In this document: positions 17,153 to 25,669 of the stretch, piece by piece
Numbering within the stretch: the stretch's first letter is position 1
Layout of the letters: every line of letters starts with the position of its first letter
Assembly (NCBI GenBank): GCA_903919205.1
Contig: CAIXHE010000014.1
Location: forward strand, 1 to 34,487
Direction: 5' to 3'
Source: an uncultured Opitutaceae bacterium
GTDB lineage: Bacteria; Verrucomicrobiota; Verrucomicrobiia; Opitutales; Opitutaceae
Length of the DNA stretch: 34,487 nucleotides
Notes under the pieces: model-generated
Databases searched by the model: none
Told to the model about the DNA's origin: nothing
The model's input: the letters and a program-made list of their open reading frames with translations, nothing else
Translations under genes and position numbers: made by a program

Positions 17153-18112
17153 ATGGACCAAGACCACATCCGCTTGTCTGTCGCGGCGGTGCTGCAGGTA
17201 TTTGATCCGCAATCGCCTCAGGCCCGCGCAATGTTCCGCCTTGGGCTCGAGTCGAGCGTGATCTTTGCGATCATTTTCGCGATGGTCGCGGGAGCCGTCG
17301 TTTACGCACTCATGCGCTATCGCTGGCACGAGGGTGAGCCGGATCCCCGCCAGGTCGCCGGGAACACGACGATCGAGATCGTCTGGACGGCCATACCGTG
17401 CGCGATCGTCGTGGCGCTCTTCGCGCTCACCGCCCGTACGATGAGCGTGTCCGATCCCCCGGCGGCACCGGCGCCCGACCTCCTCGTCATCGGTCACCAA
17501 TGGTGGTGGGAGGCCCGCTATCCGAAATCGGGCGTCGTGGCCGCTAACGAGATCCACATCCCGGTCGGTCGGGCGATGTCCATAGAGTTCGACTCGGCCG
17601 ATGTGTTGCACGAATTTTGGGTGCCGCGCCTGGCCCGAAAAATCGCCGCCGTTCCAGGCCATCCGAATCACATCTGGATCGAGGCCGACGCGCCGGGAAC
17701 CTATCTGGGCGTGTGCTCGGAGTTTTGCGGGACCGAACATGCTTGGATGCACTTTCTCATCATCGCGGAGACTCCGGCGAAGTTCGCTGAATGGGAGAGC
17801 TCGCAACTCCTTCCGGCGTCTAAGCCCGCGGGACTTGAGGCGCGCAAAGGCCTGGCCCTTTTTGAACAGACGAGCTGTGTGAGCTGTCACGCAGTCAACG
17901 GCACCGTCGCCGGGGCGCGGGTGGGACCCGACCTCACGCATTTTGCCAGCCGCCGCGAACTCGGCGCGGGAATCGTCGAGAATACGCCGGACAACCTCCG
18001 TCGCTGGCTGAAGGACCCGCAGCAGGTGAAGCCCGGCGCTAAGATGCCGGACTTCAAGTTTTCGGGTGAGCAGATCGGGCAGTTGGTCGCCTACTTTGAG
18101 ACCCTAAAATGA
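17153..18112 (+). CDS. coxB: Cytochrome c oxidase subunit II with C-terminal cytochrome c domain
   Basis: The 319-residue protein has two transmembrane helices (~30-53 and ~75-95) and a periplasmic cupredoxin domain whose CuA ligands are all present: H153, C188, C192, H196 and M199 (CSEFCGTEHAWM). QWWWEARYP is the aromatic electron-entry patch. A heme c domain follows, with C242, C245, H246 (CVSCH) and a candidate axial Met in GAKMPDF. This caa3-type layout lets the oxidase accept electrons from the cytochrome c domain of the bc-type complex encoded downstream. No cleavable lipoprotein signal is evident. It overlaps the next gene by 4 bp. Confidence 0.95.
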   Translation: MDQDHIRLSVAAVLQVFDPQSPQARAMFRLGLESSVIFAIIFAMVAGAVVYALMRYRWHEGEPDPRQVAGNTTIEIVWTAIPCAIVVALFALTARTMSVSDPPAAPAPDLLVIGHQWWWEARYPKSGVVAANEIHIPVGRAMSIEFDSADVLHEFWVPRLARKIAAVPGHPNHIWIEADAPGTYLGVCSEFCGTEHAWMHFLIIAETPAKFAEWESSQLLPASKPAGLEARKGLALFEQTSCVSCHAVNGTVAGARVGPDLTHFASRRELGAGIVENTPDNLRRWLKDPQQVKPGAKMPDFKFSGEQIGQLVAYFETLK

Positions 18113-20340
18113 GCGAACTCGCCGCCATCCTGACCCGTGCCGGTCTTTCGAATCCCGAACAAAGGGAGCATTGGACCATGAAGTGGATCTCGACCATGGA
18201 CCACAAGCGCATCGGGATTCTTTATTTGTCCACTGCGCTCGTTTTTTTCGTCATCGGCGGCATCGAGGCCCTTCTCATTCGGCTGCAGCTCGCGGTTCCG
18301 AACAACCGTCTCCTGCAGCCGGACGAATACAACGTGGTGTTCACCATGCACGGGACAACGATGATTTTCCTGGTCGCGATGCCGGCACTCTTCGGCCTCG
18401 CCAATTATATACTCCCCCTGCAGATCGGCGCGAGAGACATGGCGTTTCCGCGGCTCAACGCCTTCAGCTTCTGGCTGGTTCCCTTCGGGGGTCTGCTGCT
18501 CCACTTCAGCTTCCTCGCGGGCGGAGCCCCGGGCGTGGGCTGGTTCGCCTACGCGCCGCTGAGCGAGACGCCTTACTCGTCACAGCTCGGCGTGGACTAT
18601 TGGGCGCTTGCGCTGTTGGTGTTAGGCATCGGTTCGGTGGGCACGTCGATCAACCTGATCGCGACGGTCCTCACCCAGAGGGCGCCGAATATGACCCTGC
18701 GCCGCCTGCCGCTCTTTTCGTGGATGATATTCGTGAATTCCTTCCTCGTCCTCATGGCGCTGCCGGTCCTTAACGCCGCCCTCGTGATGCTCTTGATCGA
18801 CCGACTGCTCGGCGCGCATTTCTTCCTCCCGTCCAGCGGCGGCTCGGCGATCATGTGGCAGCACATCTTTTGGGCCTTCGGGCATCCGGAGGTGTACATT
18901 GTCGCAATACCGGCGTTTGGCATTCTTTCAGAGGTGATTCCGGTGTTCGCCCGGAAGCCGATCTTTGGCTACGAGTTCGTAGCCGGTTCGACGGTGGCAA
19001 TCGCCTTTCTGAGCCTCCTGGTGTGGGCGCATCACATGTTCACGGTCGGTCTGGGCCATACTGTTGATTTGTTCTTTGTCGCATCGAGCATGCTGATCGC
19101 GATCCCGACGGGAGTGAAGGTTCTCGCCTGGAGCGCCACCTTGGTCGGCGGCCGTATCCGGCTGGATACGCCGATGCTATTTTGCACGGCGGCCTTGCTC
19201 CAATTTCTTCTGGCCGGTCTCACGGGAGTCAGTCTCGCCAGCGCGGCGCTCGATTGGCAGACCAAGAACAGCTACTATCTGGTGGCGCATTTCCACTTCG
19301 TCTTCGTTGGTCTGATCGTTTTCGCCATTTTGGGAGCTCTGCATTATTGGTTCCCGAAGATGAGCGGCCGGCTGCTGTCGGAGCGCCTAGGTAAATGGAC
19401 GTTTTGGCTGATGACAGCCGGGTTCAACATGACGTTCGTCATCCAGCATTTTCTGGGGCTGGCTGGCATGCCGCGGCGCATCTTCACCTATGCCGACCTG
19501 CCGGGCTGGGCGTGGATGAACATGGTTTCGACGATTGGCGCTTTCCTCATGGCTGCTGCGGCGCTGCTTTTCGTCTGGAACCTGGTGACGAGCCTTCTGA
19601 ACGGTGAACGGGCCGGCGACAACCCTTGGAGGGCCTGGACGCTGGAATGGGCGACCACGTCTCCGCCTCCGCCCGGGAATTTCCGGAGTCTCCCGCCCAT
19701 CCGCAGCCGCCGCCCCCTCTGGGACGATGCGAATCCAGACCGTCCCGATCCGATGGTGGGCACGAAATGGCGGGCGGAAGTCCACGTGCCGGAGAAGAAC
19801 GAGACTGCCGTCGCCGCCTTCATCGTTTCCGAATCCGCCTTCTTTGCAGTCCTGATCCTCGCATACCTCTTTTACAACGCGGTTCCGGAGGCGGGGGTAG
19901 GCGCCCACAGCCTCAACCTTGCCAAGACGGGCGCTTTCACGCTGTGCCTTTTGCTCAGCAGCATCACGATCTGGCGCTCGGAGGTGAGCCTGGATCGGGG
20001 AAATCAGCGTGCGATGCGGCTCTGGCTGGCCGCGACCCTTGTTCTGGGGGGTATCTTTCTCACCGGCCAGGGGCTCGAGTACGGGACTCTTTTCGAGGAC
20101 GGCGCGAGCTTGAACGGGAACCTGTTCGCAACGGCCTTCTTCACCCTCACGGGATTCCACGGGTTGCACGTCTGCGCCGGCTTGATCGCCCTGGCTATCG
20201 TTCTCGGACTTGCGCGGTCAGCCGACTTCAAGCGCCACCCGCCGCCGGCCCTCAAGGCGGTCGCGCTCTACTGGCATTTTGTCGACGCGGTCTGGGTGGT
20301 CGTGTTCTCGACCGTTTATTTCCTGCCGCATCTGCGATGA
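18109..20340 (+). CDS. coxA: Cytochrome c oxidase subunit I-III fusion
   Basis: The 743-residue product fuses the catalytic heme-copper subunit I (residues ~1-510) to a five-helix subunit III (~560-743). WAFGHPEVY carries H259 of CuB, the proton-gating E261 and Y263 for the His-Tyr crosslink. HH in VWAHHMF supplies CuB ligands, and VAHFHFVF supplies heme a and a3 ligands. K337 in TGVKVLAW marks the K-channel, and GARDMAFPRLN carries the D-channel aspartate. It is an A-family proton-pumping oxidase that reduces O2 to water in the inner membrane. The subunit III part has FIVSESAFFA, FTLTGFHGLHV and YWHFVDAVWV. Such fusions are known in other caa3 oxidases. Confidence 0.95.
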   Translation: MSELAAILTRAGLSNPEQREHWTMKWISTMDHKRIGILYLSTALVFFVIGGIEALLIRLQLAVPNNRLLQPDEYNVVFTMHGTTMIFLVAMPALFGLANYILPLQIGARDMAFPRLNAFSFWLVPFGGLLLHFSFLAGGAPGVGWFAYAPLSETPYSSQLGVDYWALALLVLGIGSVGTSINLIATVLTQRAPNMTLRRLPLFSWMIFVNSFLVLMALPVLNAALVMLLIDRLLGAHFFLPSSGGSAIMWQHIFWAFGHPEVYIVAIPAFGILSEVIPVFARKPIFGYEFVAGSTVAIAFLSLLVWAHHMFTVGLGHTVDLFFVASSMLIAIPTGVKVLAWSATLVGGRIRLDTPMLFCTAALLQFLLAGLTGVSLASAALDWQTKNSYYLVAHFHFVFVGLIVFAILGALHYWFPKMSGRLLSERLGKWTFWLMTAGFNMTFVIQHFLGLAGMPRRIFTYADLPGWAWMNMVSTIGAFLMAAAALLFVWNLVTSLLNGERAGDNPWRAWTLEWATTSPPPPGNFRSLPPIRSRRPLWDDANPDRPDPMVGTKWRAEVHVPEKNETAVAAFIVSESAFFAVLILAYLFYNAVPEAGVGAHSLNLAKTGAFTLCLLLSSITIWRSEVSLDRGNQRAMRLWLAATLVLGGIFLTGQGLEYGTLFEDGASLNGNLFATAFFTLTGFHGLHVCAGLIALAIVLGLARSADFKRHPPPALKAVALYWHFVDAVWVVVFSTVYFLPHLR

Positions 20341-21113
20341 CCACGGAACAATTCCTACTCCGGGGATGGACATGGGGCGGCTGCAGCCTGCCGATGGGCG
20401 CCGCCGTCCTGGTGTGCTACCTCGTTGCATTTGGGTTTCAGCGCCGCTTTTCCTGCTTCGCTGCCGCGCTGGGGCTGACTCTGCTTACGCTGAGGTCGCC
20501 AATCAATTCGCTCGCCGACGGATATCTCTTCAGCGCCCACATGCTCCAGCATCTCATCCTGCTGCTGATCGTGCCGGCCTTGGCGATGCTCAGCTTGCCT
20601 CGATCGCTCTCGCTTGCAATGCGGCCACGCGTCCTCGGCCATCCGCTGTTTGGGTGGATTGCGGGCGTCGGCGCCATGTGGTTGTGGCATGCGCCGGCCC
20701 TGTGCAACGCTGCGGTTTCATCGCGGTCGGTTCATGCCTTGCAAACTGTCTCGCTGCTGGCGATGGGCGGCCTGTTTTGGCGGCAGATTCTGGCGCCCCG
20801 GGAGAGCGAGCGGCTTGTGCCGCCCTCGGCGATTTTGTACCTATTTAGCGCCTGCGTGACGTGCAGCATTCTGGGAATCATCGTCACCTTTTCGCCGGTC
20901 GAGGTTTGCTCAATCTACTCCGCGCCGCCGATCGATCGCCTTGGCCTGCTGCAGTTCGTCAGGGCGGGGTGGGGCATGACGCCGGAGCGGGACCAGCAGG
21001 TCGGAGGACTGCTGATGTGGGTGCCCATGTGCCTGATCTATTTGAGCGCGATCGTGGTCCAGATCGCGCGCTGGTTCGCCGCGACCGAAGGCCCCTTGGC
21101 CGAAAAGCTATGA
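20337..21113 (+). CDS. ctaG: Cytochrome c oxidase assembly factor CtaG (caa3 type)
   Basis: The 258-residue polytopic membrane protein has about six or seven helices. SAHMLQHLILLL and MWLWHAP are characteristic conserved His motifs of the caa3_CtaG family, which is needed to assemble the copper centres of caa3 oxidases. The ATG at 20337 overlaps the subunit I-III stop; the frame is open much further upstream only as a shadow of that gene. This is the bacillar-type integral CtaG and not the Cox11-type protein of the same name. Heme a synthesis genes (ctaA, ctaB) and Sco are absent from the window, so they must be elsewhere. Confidence 0.85.
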   Translation: MTTEQFLLRGWTWGGCSLPMGAAVLVCYLVAFGFQRRFSCFAAALGLTLLTLRSPINSLADGYLFSAHMLQHLILLLIVPALAMLSLPRSLSLAMRPRVLGHPLFGWIAGVGAMWLWHAPALCNAAVSSRSVHALQTVSLLAMGGLFWRQILAPRESERLVPPSAILYLFSACVTCSILGIIVTFSPVEVCSIYSAPPIDRLGLLQFVRAGWGMTPERDQQVGGLLMWVPMCLIYLSAIVVQIARWFAATEGPLAEKL

Positions 21114-21334
21114 TCCCCGACGATCCTTCACCGTCCCACTCCCATTGGGATCTGCTTCCGCCCGAGCGCCTTCCGCGCCCCACCTATTGCCCGGCGGGCA
21201 TGGCCTTGGGCGCGGCCCTGCTTTTCTGGGGCATCATCACCTCCTGGGTCATCCTGCTCGTCGGATTCGGGGTGTTCACTGTCATGCTGGGGCGATGGAT
21301 CGCCGAAATTCTCCATGAACGAAAACAGTCTTGA
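21110..21334 (+). CDS. Small membrane protein, possible oxidase subunit IV-like
   Basis: The 74-residue product has one polar N-terminus rich in Pro, His and Ser and two closely spaced hydrophobic helices (~30-46 and ~47-66) ending in a charged tail (HERKQS). The start overlaps the CtaG stop as ATGA, and its last 20 bp overlap the Rieske gene. Position and topology resemble the small accessory subunit IV that often follows subunit III in heme-copper oxidase operons. There is no diagnostic motif, so this is a positional inference. Confidence 0.6.
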   Translation: MIPDDPSPSHSHWDLLPPERLPRPTYCPAGMALGAALLFWGIITSWVILLVGFGVFTVMLGRWIAEILHERKQS

Positions 21335-21851
21335 CCCCTCGCAGCCATGCCGGGAGCCGACGCGTGAGGAACTCACGCGTCGACTGTTCCTCGGGAAAAT
21401 TTCGCTGGGACTCGCTGGGGTGGGCGCGGCAATCGTCACCCTGCCGGTTATCGGGTTCATTTTTGCACCCTTGTTCCGCAGAGAGCCCGGAGTCTGGCGC
21501 ACCGTGGGAGCGGCTGGGGATTTCAAAATCGGCGAGACATCGGCGGTCGTTTTTCTGGACGCCTCGCCGCTGCCGTGGGCGGGGATGACGGCCAAGACGG
21601 CCGCTTGGCTTCGACGAACGTCCGATCAGGAGTTCATCGCCTTCGCGATCAATTGCAGCCATCTGGGCTGCCCGGTCCGATGGCAGCCGTCGGCGCGGCT
21701 TTTCATGTGCCCCTGTCATGGGGGAGTCTATTACGAGGACGGCAGCGTCGCCGCCGGACCTCCTCCGTCGCCGCTGGCGCGCTATCCGGTTCGGGTGCAG
21801 GGCGGAAAGGTGCAGATCCAAACCCGGCCGATCGAAATTCAACGAGCCTGA
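21315..21851 (+). CDS. Rieske [2Fe-2S] protein of a bc-type complex
   Basis: The 178-residue product has an N-terminal RRLFLGK twin-arginine-like motif before a single hydrophobic helix (~30-52), consistent with a Tat-exported, membrane-anchored Rieske protein. The cluster ligands are C114 and H116 in CSHLGC and C132 and H135 in CPCHGG; C119 and C134 form the stabilising disulfide of high-potential Rieske proteins. It would take the first electron from quinol at the Qo site and pass it to cytochrome c. It is 7 bp from the cytochrome b gene, whose product completes the complex. Confidence 0.93.
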   Translation: MNENSLDPSQPCREPTREELTRRLFLGKISLGLAGVGAAIVTLPVIGFIFAPLFRREPGVWRTVGAAGDFKIGETSAVVFLDASPLPWAGMTAKTAAWLRRTSDQEFIAFAINCSHLGCPVRWQPSARLFMCPCHGGVYYEDGSVAAGPPPSPLARYPVRVQGGKVQIQTRPIEIQRA

Positions 21852-21858
21852 CGTGTCG

Positions 21859-23262
21859 ATGATTCGCGAAACGTTCAAGATGGCAGTGGGTTGGGTCGAC
21901 GATCGCCTGGGCCTTTCGGCAACCCTTGGGCCGATGCTGCGCCACCTGGTTCCCCACGACGCACGGTGGTGGTATGTCTTCGGGAGTGCGACGCTCTGCG
22001 CCTTCATGATCCAGGTGGTCAGCGGCGTGGCTCTCGCCTTTGCCTACAGCCCATCGGCCACGGATGCCTATCCCACGCTCCAATTCATCACCCACGACGC
22101 GCCCTTTGGAAATTTCCTGCGAGGCCTTCATTACTTCGGGGCCTCGGCAATGGTGCTGATGGTCGGCCTCCACATGGCCCAGGTCTTCCTCTTTGGATCG
22201 TACAAGTTTCCCCGCGAGATGAACTGGATGACCGGCGTATTGCTCCTCGGATTCGTCTTGCTCATGGGCTTTACCGGCCAGCTTCTTCGGTGGGACCAGA
22301 CTGCGGTTTGGTCGGTGGTGGTCGCGGCCGAGCAGGCCGGCCGCATTCCTTTGATTGGCGAATGGGTAGCAAGATTCACGCTGGGCGGCCAAACCTTGGG
22401 AGGAGCTACTCTTAACCGGTTCTTTGCGATCCACGTGTTTATTGTGCCTGCATTGACCTTCGCCTTCATCGGGCTGCACCTGCTCCTGGTGTTGCGTCAC
22501 GGCGTGGCCGAACCGCCCAAGGTGGGAGAGCCCGTTGACCCAAGGACCTATAGGGCGAATTATCAGGCGCTTCTCAAGAAGAGCGGCCGGCCATTCTGGC
22601 CCGATGCGGCCTGGCGGGACGTGGTGTTTTGCGTCGGGATGATTGCGGCCGTCGCACTATTGGCACTCGTCTTCGGTCCGCCGGAACTGGGCAAGCCACC
22701 GGACCCCAGCATCATCGAGGCCAACCCGCGGCCGGACTGGTATTTGCTCTGGTATTTCGCGGTTCTCGCGCTGCTTCCGCACGGCACGGAAAAGGTCTTC
22801 ATGGTATTCGGACCGTTGACTGTCGGCTTGCTCCTGATCCTTCTTCCCTTTCTTGCGCCGAGTGGCGAACGCAGCCCCCTTCGACGCCCCTGGGCCGTGG
22901 TAGGAATCCTGCTTACGGTGACGGTCATCGGCGCCCTTTGGGTGGTCGGCAGAAAGTCTCCGTGGTCCCCCAACTTCAGTCCTGAGCCGCTGACCGCGAA
23001 GATCGTCGGCGCAACGAGCGGCCCCGTCTTTGTCGGCGCGCAGCTGTTCCAAGAGAAGTCGTGCATCGACTGCCACCTGGTCGAAGGCATCGGTGGGCGT
23101 CGCGGACCGGATCTCACTTATATCGCCGACAACTTGAAAAGGAGCGACATGATCATCCGCATCGTGAACGGCGGCGTAAACATGCCCTCCTACGGGGCGA
23201 CCCTGAAGCCAGGGGAGTTGGAGAACCTCGTCGCCTTCTTGGAAACGCGAACCAAACACTGA
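21859..23262 (+). CDS. Cytochrome b fused to C-terminal cytochrome c (bc/b6f-type complex)
   Basis: The 467-residue single polypeptide combines the four-helix heme-binding domain, a subunit IV-like helical domain and a heme c domain. Heme b ligands are H91/H105 (13 residues between) and H192/H207 (14 residues between, the b6-type spacing). The Qo motif is PDWY at 292-295 in place of PEWY. The c domain has C402, C405, H406 (CIDCH) and a probable axial M442. It oxidises quinol, pumps protons through the Q cycle and can deliver electrons to the oxidase. GTG at 21853 is an alternative start. A separate cytochrome c1 is not encoded and would be replaced by the fused domain. Confidence 0.92.
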   Translation: MIRETFKMAVGWVDDRLGLSATLGPMLRHLVPHDARWWYVFGSATLCAFMIQVVSGVALAFAYSPSATDAYPTLQFITHDAPFGNFLRGLHYFGASAMVLMVGLHMAQVFLFGSYKFPREMNWMTGVLLLGFVLLMGFTGQLLRWDQTAVWSVVVAAEQAGRIPLIGEWVARFTLGGQTLGGATLNRFFAIHVFIVPALTFAFIGLHLLLVLRHGVAEPPKVGEPVDPRTYRANYQALLKKSGRPFWPDAAWRDVVFCVGMIAAVALLALVFGPPELGKPPDPSIIEANPRPDWYLLWYFAVLALLPHGTEKVFMVFGPLTVGLLLILLPFLAPSGERSPLRRPWAVVGILLTVTVIGALWVVGRKSPWSPNFSPEPLTAKIVGATSGPVFVGAQLFQEKSCIDCHLVEGIGGRRGPDLTYIADNLKRSDMIIRIVNGGVNMPSYGATLKPGELENLVAFLETRTKH

Positions 23263-23323
23263 AACATCAGCCTAAGGCAGTCCTTGCGGAATGTCCGCTC
23301 GGCTTCACATCCATCACATTCCT

Positions 23324-24091
23324 ATGCGCTTAAAAAACACGGTGGCAATCGTCACAGGGGCATCCTCGGGCATCGGCCAAGCCATCGCGATTCGATTTGC
23401 CCGGGAGGGGGCTGCGGTCGTTGTCGACTACGTGGGCGACGCGGACACCCCCGCCGCGACCGAGATGCAGATTGCGAGCTTCGGCGGAAGGTCCATCGCG
23501 GTGGCGGCTGACGTGTCGAAGCCAGAGGAAGCGCAGAATCTCATTGATCGTGCCGTCGCCGCCTTCGGCAGGCTCGACATCGTGGTGAACAATGCCGGCA
23601 TCGAGAAGAAGTGCGACTTCGTCGACTATCCGCTGGATGAATGGCAGAAGATCTTGGCGGTAAACCTTGTCGGCCCGTTCTTGGTCAGCCAGGCGGCCGC
23701 GCGACAGATGATCGTCCAGGGCCAAGGCGGGCGGCTGATCAACATCTCGTCCGTCCACGAGGACCTCCCGATGCCGACCAATTCGGCCTACTGCTCAAGC
23801 AAGGGCGGCCTGCGAATGCTCATGAGGACGATCGCCGTGGAATTGGCGAAACACAGGATCACGGTGAACAACATCGGTCCGGGAGCGGTGTTTACTCCCA
23901 TCGACGCCGATGTGGAGGCCAAACCTGAGATGGAGAAGGCCCTCATGGCCGAGATTCCGCTCAACCGCTGGGGAAAACCGGAGGAGATTGCAGGGCTTGC
24001 CGTGTTTTTGGCTTCCGACGAAGCGGCCTATATCACCGGGTCCACCTACTTTATCGATGGGGGTATGCTCCGGCAGTCAGGCAGCTACTGA
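23324..24091 (+). CDS. SDR family oxidoreductase, glucose 1-dehydrogenase-like
   Basis: The 255-residue short-chain dehydrogenase has the cofactor loop TGASSGIG, NNAG, and the Ser-Tyr-Lys triad (ISSVHE and AYCSSKGG). The EKK after NNAGI, the SVHEDLPMP stretch and PGAVFTPI closely resemble bacterial glucose 1-dehydrogenases, which oxidise beta-D-glucose to gluconolactone with NAD(P)+. The ATG at 23324 is preferred to 23291 because MRLKNTVAIVTG is the usual N-terminus. If it uses glucose, it could take the product of the GH15 enzyme and yield NADH for the NDH-2 in the same block. The SDR assignment is certain and the substrate is an inference. Confidence 0.85.
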   Translation: MRLKNTVAIVTGASSGIGQAIAIRFAREGAAVVVDYVGDADTPAATEMQIASFGGRSIAVAADVSKPEEAQNLIDRAVAAFGRLDIVVNNAGIEKKCDFVDYPLDEWQKILAVNLVGPFLVSQAAARQMIVQGQGGRLINISSVHEDLPMPTNSAYCSSKGGLRMLMRTIAVELAKHRITVNNIGPGAVFTPIDADVEAKPEMEKALMAEIPLNRWGKPEEIAGLAVFLASDEAAYITGSTYFIDGGMLRQSGSY

Positions 24092-24121
24092 TCCCAGGGC
24101 TGCGATTCCCATTTTTTGTTT

Positions 24122-25669
24122 ATGACCAACGGAAATCACTACGACTTTATCATCATCGGGAGCGGTGCCGGAGGAGGCACGCTCGCGCTCAAGCTGGCCG
24201 GTTCGGGGAAGAGGATCCTCATCGTCGAGCGGGGCGATTACTTGCCCCGCGAGAAGGAGAACTGGGATCCGACGGAAGTATTCGTCAAGTCGCGGTATGT
24301 CGCTGACGACAAGTGGCATGACAAGGACGGCAAGGAGTTCCAGCCGGGCATCCACTATGTGGTCGGCGGTGCGACCAAGATGTTTGGAGCCGCCCTCTTC
24401 CGCCTTCGCAAGGAAGACTTCAGCGAGGTGAAACACTACGACGGTGTTTCCCCTGCGTGGCCCGTTTCCTACGAGGAATTCGAGCCCCATTATTGCGAAG
24501 CGGAGAAGCTTTACCAGGTCCATGGACTTCGTGGCGAGGATCCAACCGAGCCTCCCGCAAGCATGCCCTATCCGTTCCCTCCGATCGCCCACGAACCCCG
24601 CATCCAAAGGCTCAACGACGATCTGCTCAAGGCGGGTCACCATCCCTTTCATGCGCCCACGGCGGTCATGCTGAACGAGGCGCACCGGGCCGAGAGCCAC
24701 TGCCTCAAGTGCGACACCTGCGATGGCTATCCGTGCATGGTCCACGCCAAGGCGGATGCCGAGGTGATCGCTGTTCGGCCGGCATTGAAGCATTCCAACG
24801 TCACCCTTCTGACCAAGGCCGAGGTGATCCAGCTCAAGACCAGCTCTTCGGGACGCGAGGTGACCGAGGTCGTGATAAGCCATGGCGGAGGCATCGAGTC
24901 GTACGGCGGCAGTATCGTCGTCGTCTCGGCGGGCGCTGCCAACAGCGCGCGCCTGTTGCTGATGTCCGCCAACGACAAGCATCCGAACGGGCTGGCGAAC
25001 GGATCCGATCAGGTCGGGCGCAACTACATGTTCCACAACAGCCAAGCAGTCGTAGCGCTCGCGATGGAGCCCAACCTGACGGTTTTCCAGAAGACAATTG
25101 CGCTCAATGATTTCTATTTCCGCGACGGGGATTTCGAGTTCCCGCTCGGCAACATCCAGATGATCGGCAAGTCCAAGGGTCCGATGTTCAAGGACGACGC
25201 ACCCTTTTTCGCGCCGGGGTTCGCACTGGATGAGATGGCCCGCCACGCCGTCGACTTTTGGCTGACCACCGAGGATCTTCCCGACCCCAATAATCGCATC
25301 ACGCTCGATCGGGAAAAGAAGATCGTCCTCAGCTATACGTTCAACAACGAGGTTCCAACCAAGCGGCTTTTTGAGCGCTTAAAATCGATGCTCAATCTCA
25401 TGGGAATGCACAAGCATCTGATTCCGAATTCGGCCTATTTGGGGAAGGTGATCCCGATCGCAGGCGTCGGCCATCAGAGCGGAACCTGCCGTTTTGGAAC
25501 GGATCCCACCAGCTCAGTCTTGGATACGAACTGCAAGGCCCATGAGCTGGACAACCTCTACGTCGTCGACACGAGTTTCTTCTGCAGCATCGGAGCGGTG
25601 AACCCCTCGCTAACGGCGATCGCCAATGCCCTGCGTGTCGGCGATCACCTCTTGGCTCGGTGCCCGTAA
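24122..25669 (+). CDS. GMC family FAD oxidoreductase with cysteine cluster
   Basis: The 515-residue protein has the FAD loop IIGSGAGGGTLALKLA at the N-terminus, the GMC C-terminal signature, the catalytic H451 in GHQSGTCRFG and N494 in AVNPSLT. GMC enzymes oxidise alcohols, aldoses or gluconate. No signal peptide is seen, so it is probably cytoplasmic. The unusual element is C194, C197, C200 and C205 (CLKCDTC...PC), a spacing compatible with metal or Fe-S binding, in the region where some bacterial GMC dehydrogenases place a cluster. ATG at 24122 is chosen over an upstream TTG. It overlaps the following channel gene by 10 bp. Confidence 0.88.
   Translation: MTNGNHYDFIIIGSGAGGGTLALKLAGSGKRILIVERGDYLPREKENWDPTEVFVKSRYVADDKWHDKDGKEFQPGIHYVVGGATKMFGAALFRLRKEDFSEVKHYDGVSPAWPVSYEEFEPHYCEAEKLYQVHGLRGEDPTEPPASMPYPFPPIAHEPRIQRLNDDLLKAGHHPFHAPTAVMLNEAHRAESHCLKCDTCDGYPCMVHAKADAEVIAVRPALKHSNVTLLTKAEVIQLKTSSSGREVTEVVISHGGGIESYGGSIVVVSAGAANSARLLLMSANDKHPNGLANGSDQVGRNYMFHNSQAVVALAMEPNLTVFQKTIALNDFYFRDGDFEFPLGNIQMIGKSKGPMFKDDAPFFAPGFALDEMARHAVDFWLTTEDLPDPNNRITLDREKKIVLSYTFNNEVPTKRLFERLKSMLNLMGMHKHLIPNSAYLGKVIPIAGVGHQSGTCRFGTDPTSSVLDTNCKAHELDNLYVVDTSFFCSIGAVNPSLTAIANALRVGDHLLARCP

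Noticed and set aside
21853-21858. A GTG start for cytochrome b two codons before the ATG
   Set aside because: It is possible and closer to the Rieske stop, but ATG is the default; the two-residue difference does not affect function.
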